Positions 23,172 through 35,160 of a DNA stretch of 64,000 bases are shown one piece after another. This DNA comes from Phorcus lineatus (taxonomy: Eukaryota > Mollusca > Gastropoda > Trochida > Trochidae): contig OV121085.1 in NCBI GenBank assembly GCA_921293015.1, positions 13,231,731 to 13,295,730 of the forward strand, written 5' to 3'. The translations under genes and the position numbers were made by a program. The stretch's first letter is position 1, and the number at the start of each line of letters is the position of its first letter. Under the pieces are notes generated by a model. The model worked only from the letters and a program-made list of their open reading frames with translations, had not been told where the DNA came from and did no database searches.

Positions 23172-24137
23172 ACTAAGGATGGGTATTGGTCCTCATTGCA
23201 ATATCGCAACATATTGCAATACAGAAAAGCGTATTACAATATCATATATATTGGTACTTTTCATTATTTAGTTTTTCCATGTTCTCTTGACTTAATAACA
23301 GCAATTTAGAACAGTTATCAGTGCTCAACTGGATATCGTTTTGTAAAGAGAGATAATTAAAGTCATAGGCTCATTTTTGCAAGGCGAATTTTAATGCACG
23401 CCGGACACATAGTTCATCACTCACAGTAATCTTTCCCCAAACGTTTGCAACAATTTTCAGAACTCTGCGTGCATTCTAGCCCTCAATAATGAAGTTCAAA
23501 ACACCCTACCCTATGTCTTTGGCGAGCGTTAGTCCTTACCACGTCATTTCGCTATGGCCATGACGTAGAATACATGAAATTTCCCAGCCAAATATCCAAA
23601 GAAAATAGCTATTAAGTTACCTTTTTTCAAATACAGAAATAACAAAAAGGTGGTAAACTCAATGAGGAATGCGTCTGTTGTAAGTATCGGCACTGTAATT
23701 ACTAGATTTCCGGTATTTCGTACTTGCGATGGGATTGCACTTGATTCGGTACCCCATCGTTCTAGAACGGCATACTCAAATAAGCAGTGTCATCCTAAAC
23801 TGTAAAACAGGCATGAAAATGAAAATATTTGGAGACGCCACCGGAAATATTGTAAGTGATCAGATTTTTGCCCGTGAAGAATAATTATTTAAGTTTAGTT
23901 GCCTTGCAAAAATAAGCATATGACTTTAAGTGACTGGTTTCATATTTTTAACATGTTTGTGTTATTTCACTTTGCAAGTTCACACTTTCTTTACGACTTT
24001 CAGTAAAATAATAGTTTTTAAAAAAAAACTTTTTTCTGCAATTTAACACGGCAATTGGTAATTCACAAACCGGTACATATTGTGGCATTTCTGTATTGCA
24101 ATATAACGATATACCAATAATACTGCGCACCTTTAGG
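23172..24137 (+). mobile_element. inverted-repeat DNA element inserted in R4, itself interrupted
   Basis: Ends are imperfectly inverted: CTAAGGATGGGTATTGG at the left; at the right the complement reads CTAAAGGTGCGCAGTATTATT. Both ends continue into TATTGCAATA-rich sequence. R4 bases GTATTA are repeated on both sides, giving a 6-8-bp duplication. That is compatible with a hAT-like element but not decisive. A MITE family 1 copy sits inside it. Without that, the element is about 390 bp and non-coding. Confidence 0.8.
23357..23929 (+). mobile_element. MITE family 1, copy 2, nested
   Basis: Starts TTAAAGTCATAGGCTCATT and ends GCATATGACTTTAA, with TTAA on both sides; 573 bp. It is the most diverged of the four copies seen and lies wholly inside the element at 23172-24137. 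Confidence 0.94.
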
Positions 24138-24229
24138 TATTACACAAGTTTAATATTGCCATTATAATATTACACTGCAGTACCTTACAGGGGTGATTAA
24201 TAACAATGAAATATCAATATGTTTAGAAT

Positions 24230-24556
24230 GTAGATGTCATCAAATTAACATGTCATAACATTTGGGTGTTATCAAGTCTAGATTGTTACTGCAGTTTTAT
24301 GTCATCAAGCTTAAGATGTCATTGCATTGTTATGTCATAAAATTGAGATGTTATAACTTTGGCTTGTCATCAAGTCTAGATTGTAATAGCTTTGTGATGT
24401 CACCAAATTTAGGATGTCATGACATTGTGATGTCATCAAATTTATGATGTCATAACATTGTTATGTTATCAAGCTTAGAATTCCATAGAATTGTTATGGT
24501 ATCATATTTAAGAGTGTCAAGGCATTGTAATGTCATCAAGTTTAGGATGTCTTGAA
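24230..24556 (+). repeat. decayed tandem array, unit about 36 bp
   Basis: About eight imperfect units on GATGTCATAACATTGTTATG then TCATCAAGTTTAG. Spacing varies by a few bases. A 61-codon frame here is a by-product. Confidence 0.85.
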
Positions 24557-25276
24557 GTCAATGGTGGCAAAGCCTAATTAAACATCCATATCAATAGCAT
24601 TATCTCCTAGGAGATATAGCTTGATCTCACCGCAAATGAGAACATTTTGCATATAATAAAAGCTGCAATCAAAGAAATTTCGTAGATAAATCTACAGTCA
24701 AATTTCAACCATCACAAAGGTGATGATAATGAAGTTATATAAATATTACTGTTGTTTTGCTTTTAGAGGCTTCATACAACATATGATAACTTGTGCATTT
24801 ACCAAAACTGACTTTCAATACATGTAATTAACATTTCAGAAATCAATCAAAGAAGATTAAAAGTTGAAGACAGAATATTATCCATAAGAATGACCACTTC
24901 ATTTCAAGGTCATCATTGTTTACATGCCTGATAAGAGACAATGTGCTTGAATAGGAAATTTCTTCGACTATCTTCTCAGATAGGGAAATGCCAGATACCA
25001 AAAAGCCACATAAACAGCCTATCTAATTGGTATTTCCATAAATATTGTTTCTACTAAAAGTATGATTAACCTCAATTTATAAGGTCCATATCATTGATTA
25101 CAGATATCTAAGTTTGTAGATATTGTTACCAAAGACTTGAAATAGGCGACTGGAGGTTCACACAGCTTTCAAGGATATTGAATATCTCATTTATAATACC
25201 AGGCGGAAAGGCTACATCTCAATATTTACTGGGCATTGTGATGAAACCTTCAACCTTGACTCAGCCAAGAAGGTCT
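24557..25276. other. AT-rich stretch, nothing recognised
   Basis: No supported gene. A motif GGAAAGGCTACATCTCAATATTT near 25206 faintly resembles the start of the following array. Confidence 0.5.
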
Positions 25277-26960
25277 AATCTTAAACTCAATCATACTGCT
25301 ACATCAGCATATTTGTATTTACAGAGGTCCTGTCATATCCTGGTATGTATCAAGGCAAATACATCTGAAACTCAATCATACGGCTACATCAGCATATTTG
25401 TATTCACGGAGCAACCGTCAAATCCTGATATATATCAAGGCAAATACATCTGAAACTCAATCATACTGCTACATCAGCATATTTGTATCCACTGAGCTCC
25501 TGTCCTATCCTGGTATGTATCAAGGCAAATACATCTGAAACTCAATCATACAGCTACATCAGCATATTTGTATTCACGGAGCAACCGTCAAATCCTGATA
25601 TATATCAATGCAAACACATCTGAAACTCAATCATACTGCTATATCAGCATATTTGTATCCACTGAGCTCCTGTCCTATCCTGGTATGTATCAAGGCAAAT
25701 ACATCTGAAACTCAATCATACTGCTACATCAGCATATTTGTATACACAGAGCTCCTGTCCTATCCTGGTATGTATCAAGGCAAATACATCTGAAACTCAA
25801 TCATACTGCTACATCAGCATATTTGTATCCACTGAGCTCCTGTCCTATCCTGGTATGTATCAAGGCAAACACATCTGAAACTCAATCATACTACTACATC
25901 AGCATATTTGTATCCACACAGCTCCTGTCCTATCCTGGTATATATCAAGGCAAAAACATCTGAAACTCAATCATACTGCTACATCAGATATATTTGTATC
26001 CACTGAGCTCCTGTCCTATCCTGGTATGTATCAAGGCAAATACATCTGAAACTCAATCATACTGCTACATCAGCATATTTGTATCCACTGAGCTCCTGTC
26101 CTATCCTGGTATGTATCAAGGCAAATACATCTGAAACTCAATCATACTGCTACATCAGCATATTTGTATCCACTGAGCTCCTGTCCTATCCTGGTATGTA
26201 TCAAGGCAAACACATCTGAAACTCAATCATACTACTACATCAGCATATTTGTATCCACACAGCTCCTGTCAAATCCTGATATATATCAAGGAAAATACAT
26301 CTGAAACTCAATCATACTGCTACATCAGCATATTTGTATACACATAGCTCCTGTCCTATCCTGGTATATATAAAGGCAAATACATCTGAAACTCAATCAT
26401 ACTGCTACATCAGCATATTTGTATACACTGAGCTCCTGTCAAATCCTGATATATATCAAGGCAAATACATCTGAAACTCAATCATACTGCTACATCAGCA
26501 TATTTGTATACACATAGCTCCTGTCCTATCCTGGTATGTATAAAGGCAAATACATCTGAAACTCAATCATACTGCTACATCAGCATATTTGTATACACAG
26601 AGCTCCTATCATATCCTGGTATGTATCAAGACAAATACATCTGAAACTCAATCATACTGCTACATCAGCATATTTGTATCCACTGAGCTCCTGTCCTATC
26701 CTGGTATGTATCAATGCAAACACATCTGAAACTCAATCATACTGCTACATCAGCATATTTGTATACACAGAGCTCTGTCCTATCCTGGTATGTATCAAGG
26801 CAAATACATCTGAAACTCAATCATACTGCTACATCAGATATATTTGTATTTACAGAGCTCTGTCCTATCCTGGTATGTATCAATGCAAACACATCTTAAA
26901 CTCAATCATACTGCTACATCAGATATATTTTTATCCACAGATATGTATCGCAGCAAATGC
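25277..26960 (+). repeat. 85-bp satellite of 20 units
   Basis: CTCAATCATA recurs 20 times, at 85 +/- 1 bp. Each unit contains GCTACATCAG, ATATTTGTAT, GAGCTCCTGTC and a TATCCTGGTATGTATCA stretch. These follow the order of the MITE family 3 left arm. Because 85 is not divisible by three, open frames such as 25178-25453 and 26674-26976 are chance readings. Unit variants (AACCGTCAAATCCTG; CACACAGCTCC) recur, so blocks were duplicated. Confidence 0.95.
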
Positions 26961-27205
26961 CTGGTATCACAGATGACTTGTTAATCCTGGCTATGCTCAG
27001 AATGTGGTTACGCCATTAGAATTATGTTTATAGAAGAGCCTGAGGAAAATACCTACTGATACCTAGATCCCCTGCATCATTTCATCCGTATACTGCCTCT
27101 TTAGCTGAATAGGAGTCGTTTCATTGGCTAGTATTATAGAGAACCATACGAGGCATGTGTCTTGATAGATATCAGGGTATGGTAGAAGCTGCACAGATGC
27201 ACATA
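26961..27205. mobile_element. MITE family 3, copy with its left arm replaced by the satellite
   Basis: Contains the family centre (GGAGTCGTTTCATTGGCTAG) and the right arm (GATATCAGGGTATGGTAGAAG, then CTGCACAGATGC). Both line up with 50719-50832. The left side passes straight into the 85-bp array. Confidence 0.78.
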
Positions 27206-28012
27206 AGCTGATTTAGAATACACTTAATGAAAATAAGTGCCAAATTTGGCAACAAGTGGAAAATTAGATTTATTACCTCCCTTGTTCTCTTGAGAACTTT
27301 CAGGTTACCTTCCATATCATAACACCTAAATTGCCTTTTAAAAATAATCTTTTGCCTTTCAGACATTTTGCTCCCAATAATCTGTTTAACAGGAAATTGA
27401 TTTTTTCTAACCTTATAGGTAAAAAATCTTTCATTTCAAGAACATGATAAAGCTGAAAAAAACATTGATAAAACACCATTTAAAATATGATGCTATTAAA
27501 TTTTGTTTATGAACATCTTTGCCAGCTGTTACAAACCTCAAATGGTATCTAATCTGGCAAATATTTTTTTTATCAAGTTGTTATTGATAATTCCTTTTGA
27601 TTTATAGGCAGTAAATTCTGTGTGATGACAGCGAGCTCACACACGTACACACCAGATAACACACTCATCAACAGCAAGCATGGAGTGTGCTAAAACAGAT
27701 AGCAAATCTGGGGCACGATTTATGTGGAATAAACATATGATAAATCCAAACTCATCACTATGTACATAGCAACAATTCATCAGTTACTTGTAGGTTGTGT
27801 GGCTCTCTAGCAAAGCCCAGGTACATGTTGGCCATTAAAGACACTCTAGCACATTTTCCAAGGGAAATAAATAGATAATATAATTATCCGAGGAAGTGCG
27901 TCATATGAATTACGAAACCAGTGCAAATTTTTTAATTACCTGAGCAAGAGCGAGGACCATGGGCAATTTTGCACATTTGATGAACAAAAAGCCTTTCAAA
28001 TTTGAAATTCTA
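27206..28012. other. AT-rich stretch, nothing recognised
   Basis: No supported gene or repeat copy. Confidence 0.5.
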
Positions 28013-28430
28013 CCATTGCTACTAAGGCAATCTCAATGAAACCAGCTCGAAACTTTTGCCTCGTACCTCGCTGGGTTTCTTGATCTGACCACGGAGCTGT
28101 GTCAGATGGTCTTGACCGCCAGAATGTCTCAGCCAATAAGAATCGAGGCTGGAAAGACATTGGCAACTTTTGAACTGATATAGAAAACATCATATCTAAC
28201 CTTTGTATCTCAGAATACGAGCTTTTTCTGAATGATTTTGGATTAACGCAAAATGGTTGTGTGTTTGTTTACTATCAAGACGAATACGCTCATTTTTGAT
28301 CGGAAATCATGGTCACGGTCAAGGTTGTCCGACACGACTCTTATGGAGCCGTACTCAGATCAAGAAACGCAGCGAGGTACAAGGGACTAGTTTCGAGATG
28401 ACGTCAATGAGATTGCTACTAAGGGGAATG
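28013..28430. mobile_element. foldback (inverted-repeat) element
   Basis: Arms of about 100 bp face each other. The left carries GAAAC...ACCTCGCTGGGTTTCTTGATCTGA (28050-28087); the right carries TCAGATCAAGAAACGCAGCG (28356-28375) and then TTTCGAG and CAATGAGATTGC. Neither outer terminus nor duplication is clear. Class unknown. Confidence 0.75.
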
Positions 28431-29666
28431 GCCCATTCAAAGTTCTGAAAATGAATAAAAGCCTTAAAAATGGCCCATTGTCAAAAGTGTCTTTCCCAAT
28501 CCCTTCTGTATGTTTAGTTATTTCACAACATATAAAAATACTACATGTATGGATAGAATATCCACAATTCAATTAATGATTTATCATAAGACTAATCAAC
28601 AATGCCATATCAAGGTTTTTCAGACTCCTAACGCCAAAGAAATGATTCATTTCTCACTTCTTTTTTTTAAACCAAGTGCACGCTCATATTTATCAAGTTG
28701 TCAAATCTAAATCAACCAAAACATTACCCTCGGTAATGTTATAATCATGTACTTATTACAAACATGTATAAACTGGAATGTAACCTTAAATATGGTTTCC
28801 TCAAAAAGTACCCAGGTAGGACTGTCTTTGGTCATTTGAAGAATTTGGAACAATAATCTGAATTCTCTAAAACATGAACACAATTTGAAACAAGAAGTTT
28901 TGAATGGCATCCTATTCTCTACATGCAACTTCTTGGTTCAAAATCTAGAACAGGTCAAAGTGACACTAAAACAATGCATTTCAACAATCACCTTTTAACA
29001 TTTATTGTTTTCAAGATGCCGCATAAAAATGTAGGTAGTTTAAATATGTGGGGTAAACACCTACTCATCCCTTTTTTTTGCTTTTATAAGTAATTAGAGA
29101 ATTTAATGCATTATTTTGATTAACTTTTAGTTGTTTTGACTTCACTTCAACAGGGAGGATCAAGTATTTGGAACGCTGACCCATTTTGCACAATGGATGG
29201 AAATGCCCATTAAAATTAGAAAATTTACTATTTATACAACGGGAAATGGAGTTTCAAAATTCCAAAATTGACAAAAAGCCCTAAAACAGCCCATTGTCAA
29301 AGGTGTCTCTCCAAATCCCTGGAGGATTATATTAGCTTCTAAGGGATCCGTCATTTAGGTTATATTTGCATGAAATTATCTGGAATTCAGTATTTTTCTT
29401 AACTGTAAGAAAAATGAAATACATGTAAAGATTAAAAATCTCAAATTTTAAAAAAATCCTTGCAAAGCAAGCCAGAGGATGGCTCTGCATATTTTTGGTG
29501 CGAATGATAAGATTCTCATTATTTTAAATCCATGTACATAAAATCTGTTTGTCAAGTCTAAATCAACCAAAATATCTCTTTCATGTGTTATTTGATATCG
29601 GTGGTTGTTACCAAAATATCTTAGGGATCGGTGTGTGTTAAAGTACACATTTTTATGGATATTCAA
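28431..29666 (+). repeat. diverged direct duplication, about 750-bp offset
   Basis: Blocks at 28440-28510 (AAAAGCCTTAAAAATGGCCC; ATTGTCAAAAGTGTCT) recur at 29275-29320, and the TCAAATCTAAATCAACCAAAA block at 28703 recurs near 29551. Either two copies of one old dispersed repeat or a local duplication. No coding frame. Confidence 0.65.
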
Positions 29667-29790
29667 CTACTTTATTAACAGATTTGCGATGTTTCCGTAT
29701 AGCTCCTGATACCGTTTTCAAGCATATGGAGAGAAAAGATGTATAGCTGTTTATATAGATGTTTACAGAAACAACTAAATGAGATATAAT

Positions 29791-30140
29791 GGATACTAAA
29801 CGACCTTCCATTAAATAATATTTTTATTAAACGAGTTAATGATTCAGTATAAAACAAGCAAAAGCGAGTTTGATAACAAATCATTAATGGGTTAAAGAAC
29901 AATACTATTAAATGGAAGGAAGTCAAGTATTTTGTTTATTACTCACCAACATTAATCAAGCATAATTACGGAAAGGGTGCCAAAACTAACATTTCCGCTT
30001 CTTGGCTGCCATTGTGACGATGGCGCTTATATCGTGACTTAACTCACAACTACACACTGCTGTGATGTCATAGAAGCAGCCGTATTACACTAGTTAAATA
30101 TTGCCGTATAAATATTACACTGCAGTAACCTAAACGGGCG
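29791..30140 (+). repeat. dispersed repeat R4, copy 2 (uninterrupted)
   Basis: Colinear with the R4 pieces around 22.6-24.2 kb but without the minisatellite or the nested elements. It holds inward-facing ACCTTCCATTAAATAATATT and ATTAAATGGAAGG arms. It ends with ATTACACTGCAGTAACCTAA. Confidence 0.85.
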
Positions 30141-31900
30141 AGTAATAATAACTCATGCGTGCTACTTGGTTTGCTGGTAATCATAAGAAGCAAATGTCCT
30201 TTACCTGATAGCTGCCAATATTTGGCATTGCGATAAGTATCACTTCGTTATACTGCATATATAATCAGATGGTACAGGTAATTATTGCAATCAATGTGGA
30301 AGAAGAAAGAAAATGGATGGCAGGTTACAGAGGGTTGTCAGTTTCCTTCTGTCAAGGCTCAGTCCCCAAACTAAACCTAACCTCCTTCATATCTAAACAT
30401 AACCAACCCCCAAGATGTGTAACTCATAAGTTTAAAACATCACAAGAGAATGTTTAAAATGATTTTAATATACAAATAGCACTGCAGCCAAACCTTCAAC
30501 CATGTTACATGTTGTTTTTTTTAACTACATCAGGATGCATAGACCCTGGCAGCAATCACAACCCAGACTTCATGATCCATTCACAACTTTTTTGTCAACG
30601 GCATTGAGAGGGTTAAGCGGACTTGTGCAAGCAACAGTAAACAAAGCCTGAGGCAATTCAGAAAGTATCTTGCACAGCAGAGTAGTGATCTGTTGGCAAT
30701 GCTTGTGTTATTTGCTGTGCACTCTGCTCGGAATAGAAACACTGCTGTAATCACATCGGATAATATGTAGAAATTACAGCAAGACCGTAGCAGTATAGTA
30801 CAGCACAGTACTTTATCATAAGAGTTGACTGCAGGCACAGAAAATGTTTGAGATTTGATATCTGTACCAAGATTTATTATTCTAGGAAAAATGCTAATAA
30901 TTTTAAAACTGAATTCAAATTAATAGAAGTTAGATTAATTGATGTAATCACTATATATACTGGGAACATTTTTATTACATTTTTTGAACGTTTAATAAAG
31001 TGTACTCATTTCTTTTTACGTCAATATTTTCATTAAGAATTAACTGAGGACAATTTCAATTTGCAATCTAAATGACACTACAACTGTGTTGTTAAATCGA
31101 ATGATCAATATACTTATATTACGCTCATGGACTTGTCAAGGTCATCAATTTGGATTATTTAAAAGTCTCTAAGCTTGTAATAAAATGTCAACAACAGGTT
31201 TTAATTATCTTCATAAAAAATGTGTTTTAAAGATAAATCAAAGGTACTTTAATGTTCTCAACTAGAGCAGAAAAATTCAGTGACATTTAAGTGTAAGTGT
31301 ACTTATTTGTGTCAAAATAACTTACTGGAAAAATAATTGTGTCAAACTATTGTGAGTGCAATGCAAGTGTAGAATTTATTAATATCTGCTTTCAGTGAGC
31401 GATTACACTTCAGACACAAGAAACATCTTGTATTTGTATGTCAAATTCATCTAACTTCAATCCATTCAGTGTACAGGAAGCCTTGACATTCAAATTAAGA
31501 TCCAAGTCCAAAATACAAAAATACATGAACTATGCTTCTAGAAAACTATCAAAGATCAAGACTTTTATTTTTGGACTAAAATCAATGTTACACAGATCAG
31601 TTTCAGTAACCAATGATTTATCATTTAAGCGCATGTAAAACATTGAAATAGTCATGCATCACATATTTTTAGAGTTGTGACGATATATATATATTTAGAG
31701 AATTGTGACAATATAACACAGTAAGGGTATTGTGATCCATACGATACAGACAACACATTGTTTATTGTCGAAAATATATGCTTTTCTTCATACACAAATT
31801 GAAGAATAACGTGACATGTATCATATCAACTTTTCCCTAGATATCATCATCATAATTATCATTAAATCTTGTTAAATATCGTCACGACTCTAATGATAAC
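30141..31900. other. AT-rich stretch, nothing recognised
   Basis: Open frames of 60-85 codons on both strands show no domain or splice context. A TA run lies near 31684-31694. Confidence 0.5.
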
Positions 31901-31919
31901 TAAGCCGAGAAAAGACAAG

Positions 31920-34900
31920 AAAATAAACTGGATCAAAATAGTTTATTCTGGAATTTCTTTGAAATATACAGAGCAATATATTTCAAACGCATTTATGACA
32001 ATAGAATAAACACTGAATGTTGCGTTTAATAAACCGATGAGTTGTCCTACAGTGCAATGAATGTTATGTGCGAGGTTCATCCAATTTACACAGCAACTGA
32101 TGACTGAACTAATTCATTTTTGCTGCCAAGGTCCCAACTTTGGCATCAGCTCTTTGATCACAAAAATATATCGAATTTCAACATCAATCATCGTAATCAC
32201 AAATAAATAACTTCAAGGAGTAAACAGGGTCCCATATGACCAATGAAATGATCGAGAAATATTTTGGACATTTTTAGTATTTTTTGTAAGTGAAATATAA
32301 TGGCCTTCTTATGCATATATAACATACACAATATGGAAATGTCAATTACAAAGCCACATAATATCTGAAATTTGCAACATCAACTCATAACCAAAAACAA
32401 TACATGTCAAGGTTAACAGACAATAATGACTGCTCGTTCTAGCAATGTCAAAACAATCAGGTTTTTTTCTTTTGATATTATTTCATAGACATGCTTTTCA
32501 TCTACAACAACTCTATCCAGTTCACAATCTTACAGTTAGTTGTGAGTGGATTTAAAATTTCAAATCTTTCAAATTTTAAAAGCAATGTCTGTTCACAAGG
32601 CAGAAGTACATAGAGACAATACTTTCAGTATATTCCTCAAAAATAATTTTGGCAACTGACAAAAAGGCTTTGACTTTCTTATGTACTATGCCTTGTCATG
32701 TCAACACACAAAATTGCGACCAGGCATTACTTTTAAAGAAATAGCAAAAATATAACAGAAACCTCAACTAAACATAGCTATAAATGTATGGAATAAAACT
32801 TTTCAAGCGATTATCCCTAGAAATATACATTAGGTCTATTACTATCAAAATGAACACGCAAGTCATGTGTAGGTCATACATGTTCCTATTATGGAATTCA
32901 AGTAAACAACTCGAAAAATAAAAAGATAGGACTAGTTAGTGACTAGATCAGTCTGGTTTTAACTGCTGGTGTAAATATGTTAAATATAGGTATCATAACT
33001 CTAAAATATTCAAATATATTCTCAATAGGCTTCATCGCTTCTCCTATATACTGTAATGTCACATACACTGAATTAATGAGACAGTGGCTATCACTAAACA
33101 AATAAATGAAAATGTCTTTCACTGATGTAATATATTACACTGGTATAATGAATGGTATGACCTGAAAATTACTTCCTGTGTATTTAACCAAAATAAGAGT
33201 TCATATAAAAAGGATGATCCAACACAATTTGCAAATTTCAGCACCAATCATTTCTGATTATAACTAACAAAGTAACCATGAGAATAATTTAAAGAAATAA
33301 ATACTCAATGAGAAATTAAACTGTACATGTTCACTTTTTTGAAAGTGAATAAAGTTAAACAAACCAAATCAGGACTTACAACTATTTTTTTTGCATTTTT
33401 TAAATAAAAAGTATTCCAAGCAATAAAATGAAATCAATTGTGACAAAAAAAAAGTGAAAAGCAAGCTGCATATTAAAACATTATTCAAATTTTCAATATT
33501 CATTTGAAATTTCCAGTCTATTTGATCATGAATGGGATATTACTCTATCTGTTAATATCTTATGTCTCTTCTGATTTGTTCTAACACCATTAGATATTCA
33601 ATAAATGAATCAACATGTATTGATATCCATGTAACTTGCCGTGATATTATGTTATCAGGTAACCCATCTTAATAGTCTTGGCGAAGAGCCACTTAACATA
33701 AACTTGCATCGTAAAAGTTCCTTCTCAAAGCTTCATACAGTAGCTTAAGGCAAATGCCTAAATAATCTATACATTGATAACTTATCACCTAGTCATAACC
33801 TAGGAGTCATGATTTAAACACCAGTTCACTGGTAGCAAATGCTTAACCTACTTACAGTGAATAGCGTAATTGCTTGACCTATACTTTCAAATTGTTTACT
33901 TTTCTTTCAATCCACGCTATCAAGTACATTTGTTAGGTAATTCATAATCATTTGATCATAATACATTAACATCACATTAATTCTCAATGTTAAGTTTTTC
34001 AATGAAAATTCCATCCAAATTTCCTTAACATTAAAAATCCATGGCCAGTTTACATATAATTGATTCTTAATCCTTTTTAATCATGCCTTGTAATAGATAA
34101 TAGTTTATACAATTTAAGTACAAGGATTATTTAGATATATATAAACAGGAAATGACTTAAATTTTCTTCAAAATATATACTGAGATTCTTTCATTTTACG
34201 TCATTAGCAAAACATGTAATTGTGAGACAGAAAAATAACTGTTCTATAACTGTAACAAACATATTATGATTCATTCCAAGAAAGATATTTGAATGATCCC
34301 ATTATTAAACTGATATACTGTACAGTTACTATGAAAGACATGCGTATATATGATCAAAATAACTTCTAATCAGATTCAACATCAAAATAACAGTTTATTC
34401 ATGATTCAACTTTGAAAATGAAAAATTCTGTACATTGTTTCAGACATGAAACATTTTTCAAGTAATTGTCTCAACTGAATGAAGACAAACTAACATCTCT
34501 ATGCAATGAAGGGAGCACTAAAATTATGTCGAGAGTGGACATATGCATCACAGATGTTTTTGATTAAAGTATTTGTCATTATATACATCATTCTATAACT
34601 TTGGGTTGATGGTTATAGTATTTATGTCACATCAGTGTGAGTGATGAATCCAATTTTGATCTCATTCTTGAGCACTTGTTTAAAAAAATATAGTGCACTC
34701 TGAAGAAAACTAGGCTAGATAAAGCAACAAAGAAATAACGTCATAGAATAGATATTCTGATCTGAAAACAAATGATATTATACATGAAACAATGAGAACT
34801 CGCAGTCCACTTGCACACATCCAGTCTGTTGCAAAAATATGTTCCTCATGTAAGGCTAATGCTGGTCTGTTTCCCAGTTTATATCTCAAGCCACTTTGTA

Positions 34901-35160
34901 ATCACATCCTGGCTCCAAGATGAAGCAACAAATACTTCAACGCTGCCACTGATATGAAAGAATGTTACAAATTTTCGTCCTCATAAAGAAAAAAATACAT
35001 GTATCCATTCACACGGAGCAAATGTTGGAACAAAATATGTAACCCCTAACCAATGCATATTGCCCTGAAATGAACTGGAAAAATATGATCACAGAAAATT
35101 GGAATATTGTCAGAAAGGATGGTAGCCTCTCACCACTTGAAGCCGAGATCAAAATGTGTT
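31920..35160 (-). other. probable long 3' UTR of the TENT5 gene
   Basis: Inference. I see none of the SINEs or MITEs that crowd the rest of the window in these 3.2 kb directly below the TENT5 stop, and no other open gene. AATAAA signals on the minus strand occur at several points, for example 34393-34398 and 31942-31947. The distal one is used here as the tentative end. The real cleavage site is unknown and a shorter UTR is possible. Confidence 0.4.

Larger units (their letters stand above)
22622..24195 (+). repeat. dispersed repeat R4, copy 1, expanded and interrupted
   Basis: R4 pieces match 29791-30140 in order: GGATACTAAAC, an AATGATTCAGTAT segment, ATTAAATGGAAGG, GTTTATTACT, and finally ATTACACTGCAGTA near 24175. 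Compared with copy 2, this copy is enlarged by a minisatellite (22881-23164) and a separate insertion (23172-24137). Confidence 0.85.

Noticed and set aside
25178-26976. Several 60-100-codon frames across the 85-bp satellite
   Set aside because: The unit is not divisible by three, and the frames are the same repeat read in different phases.
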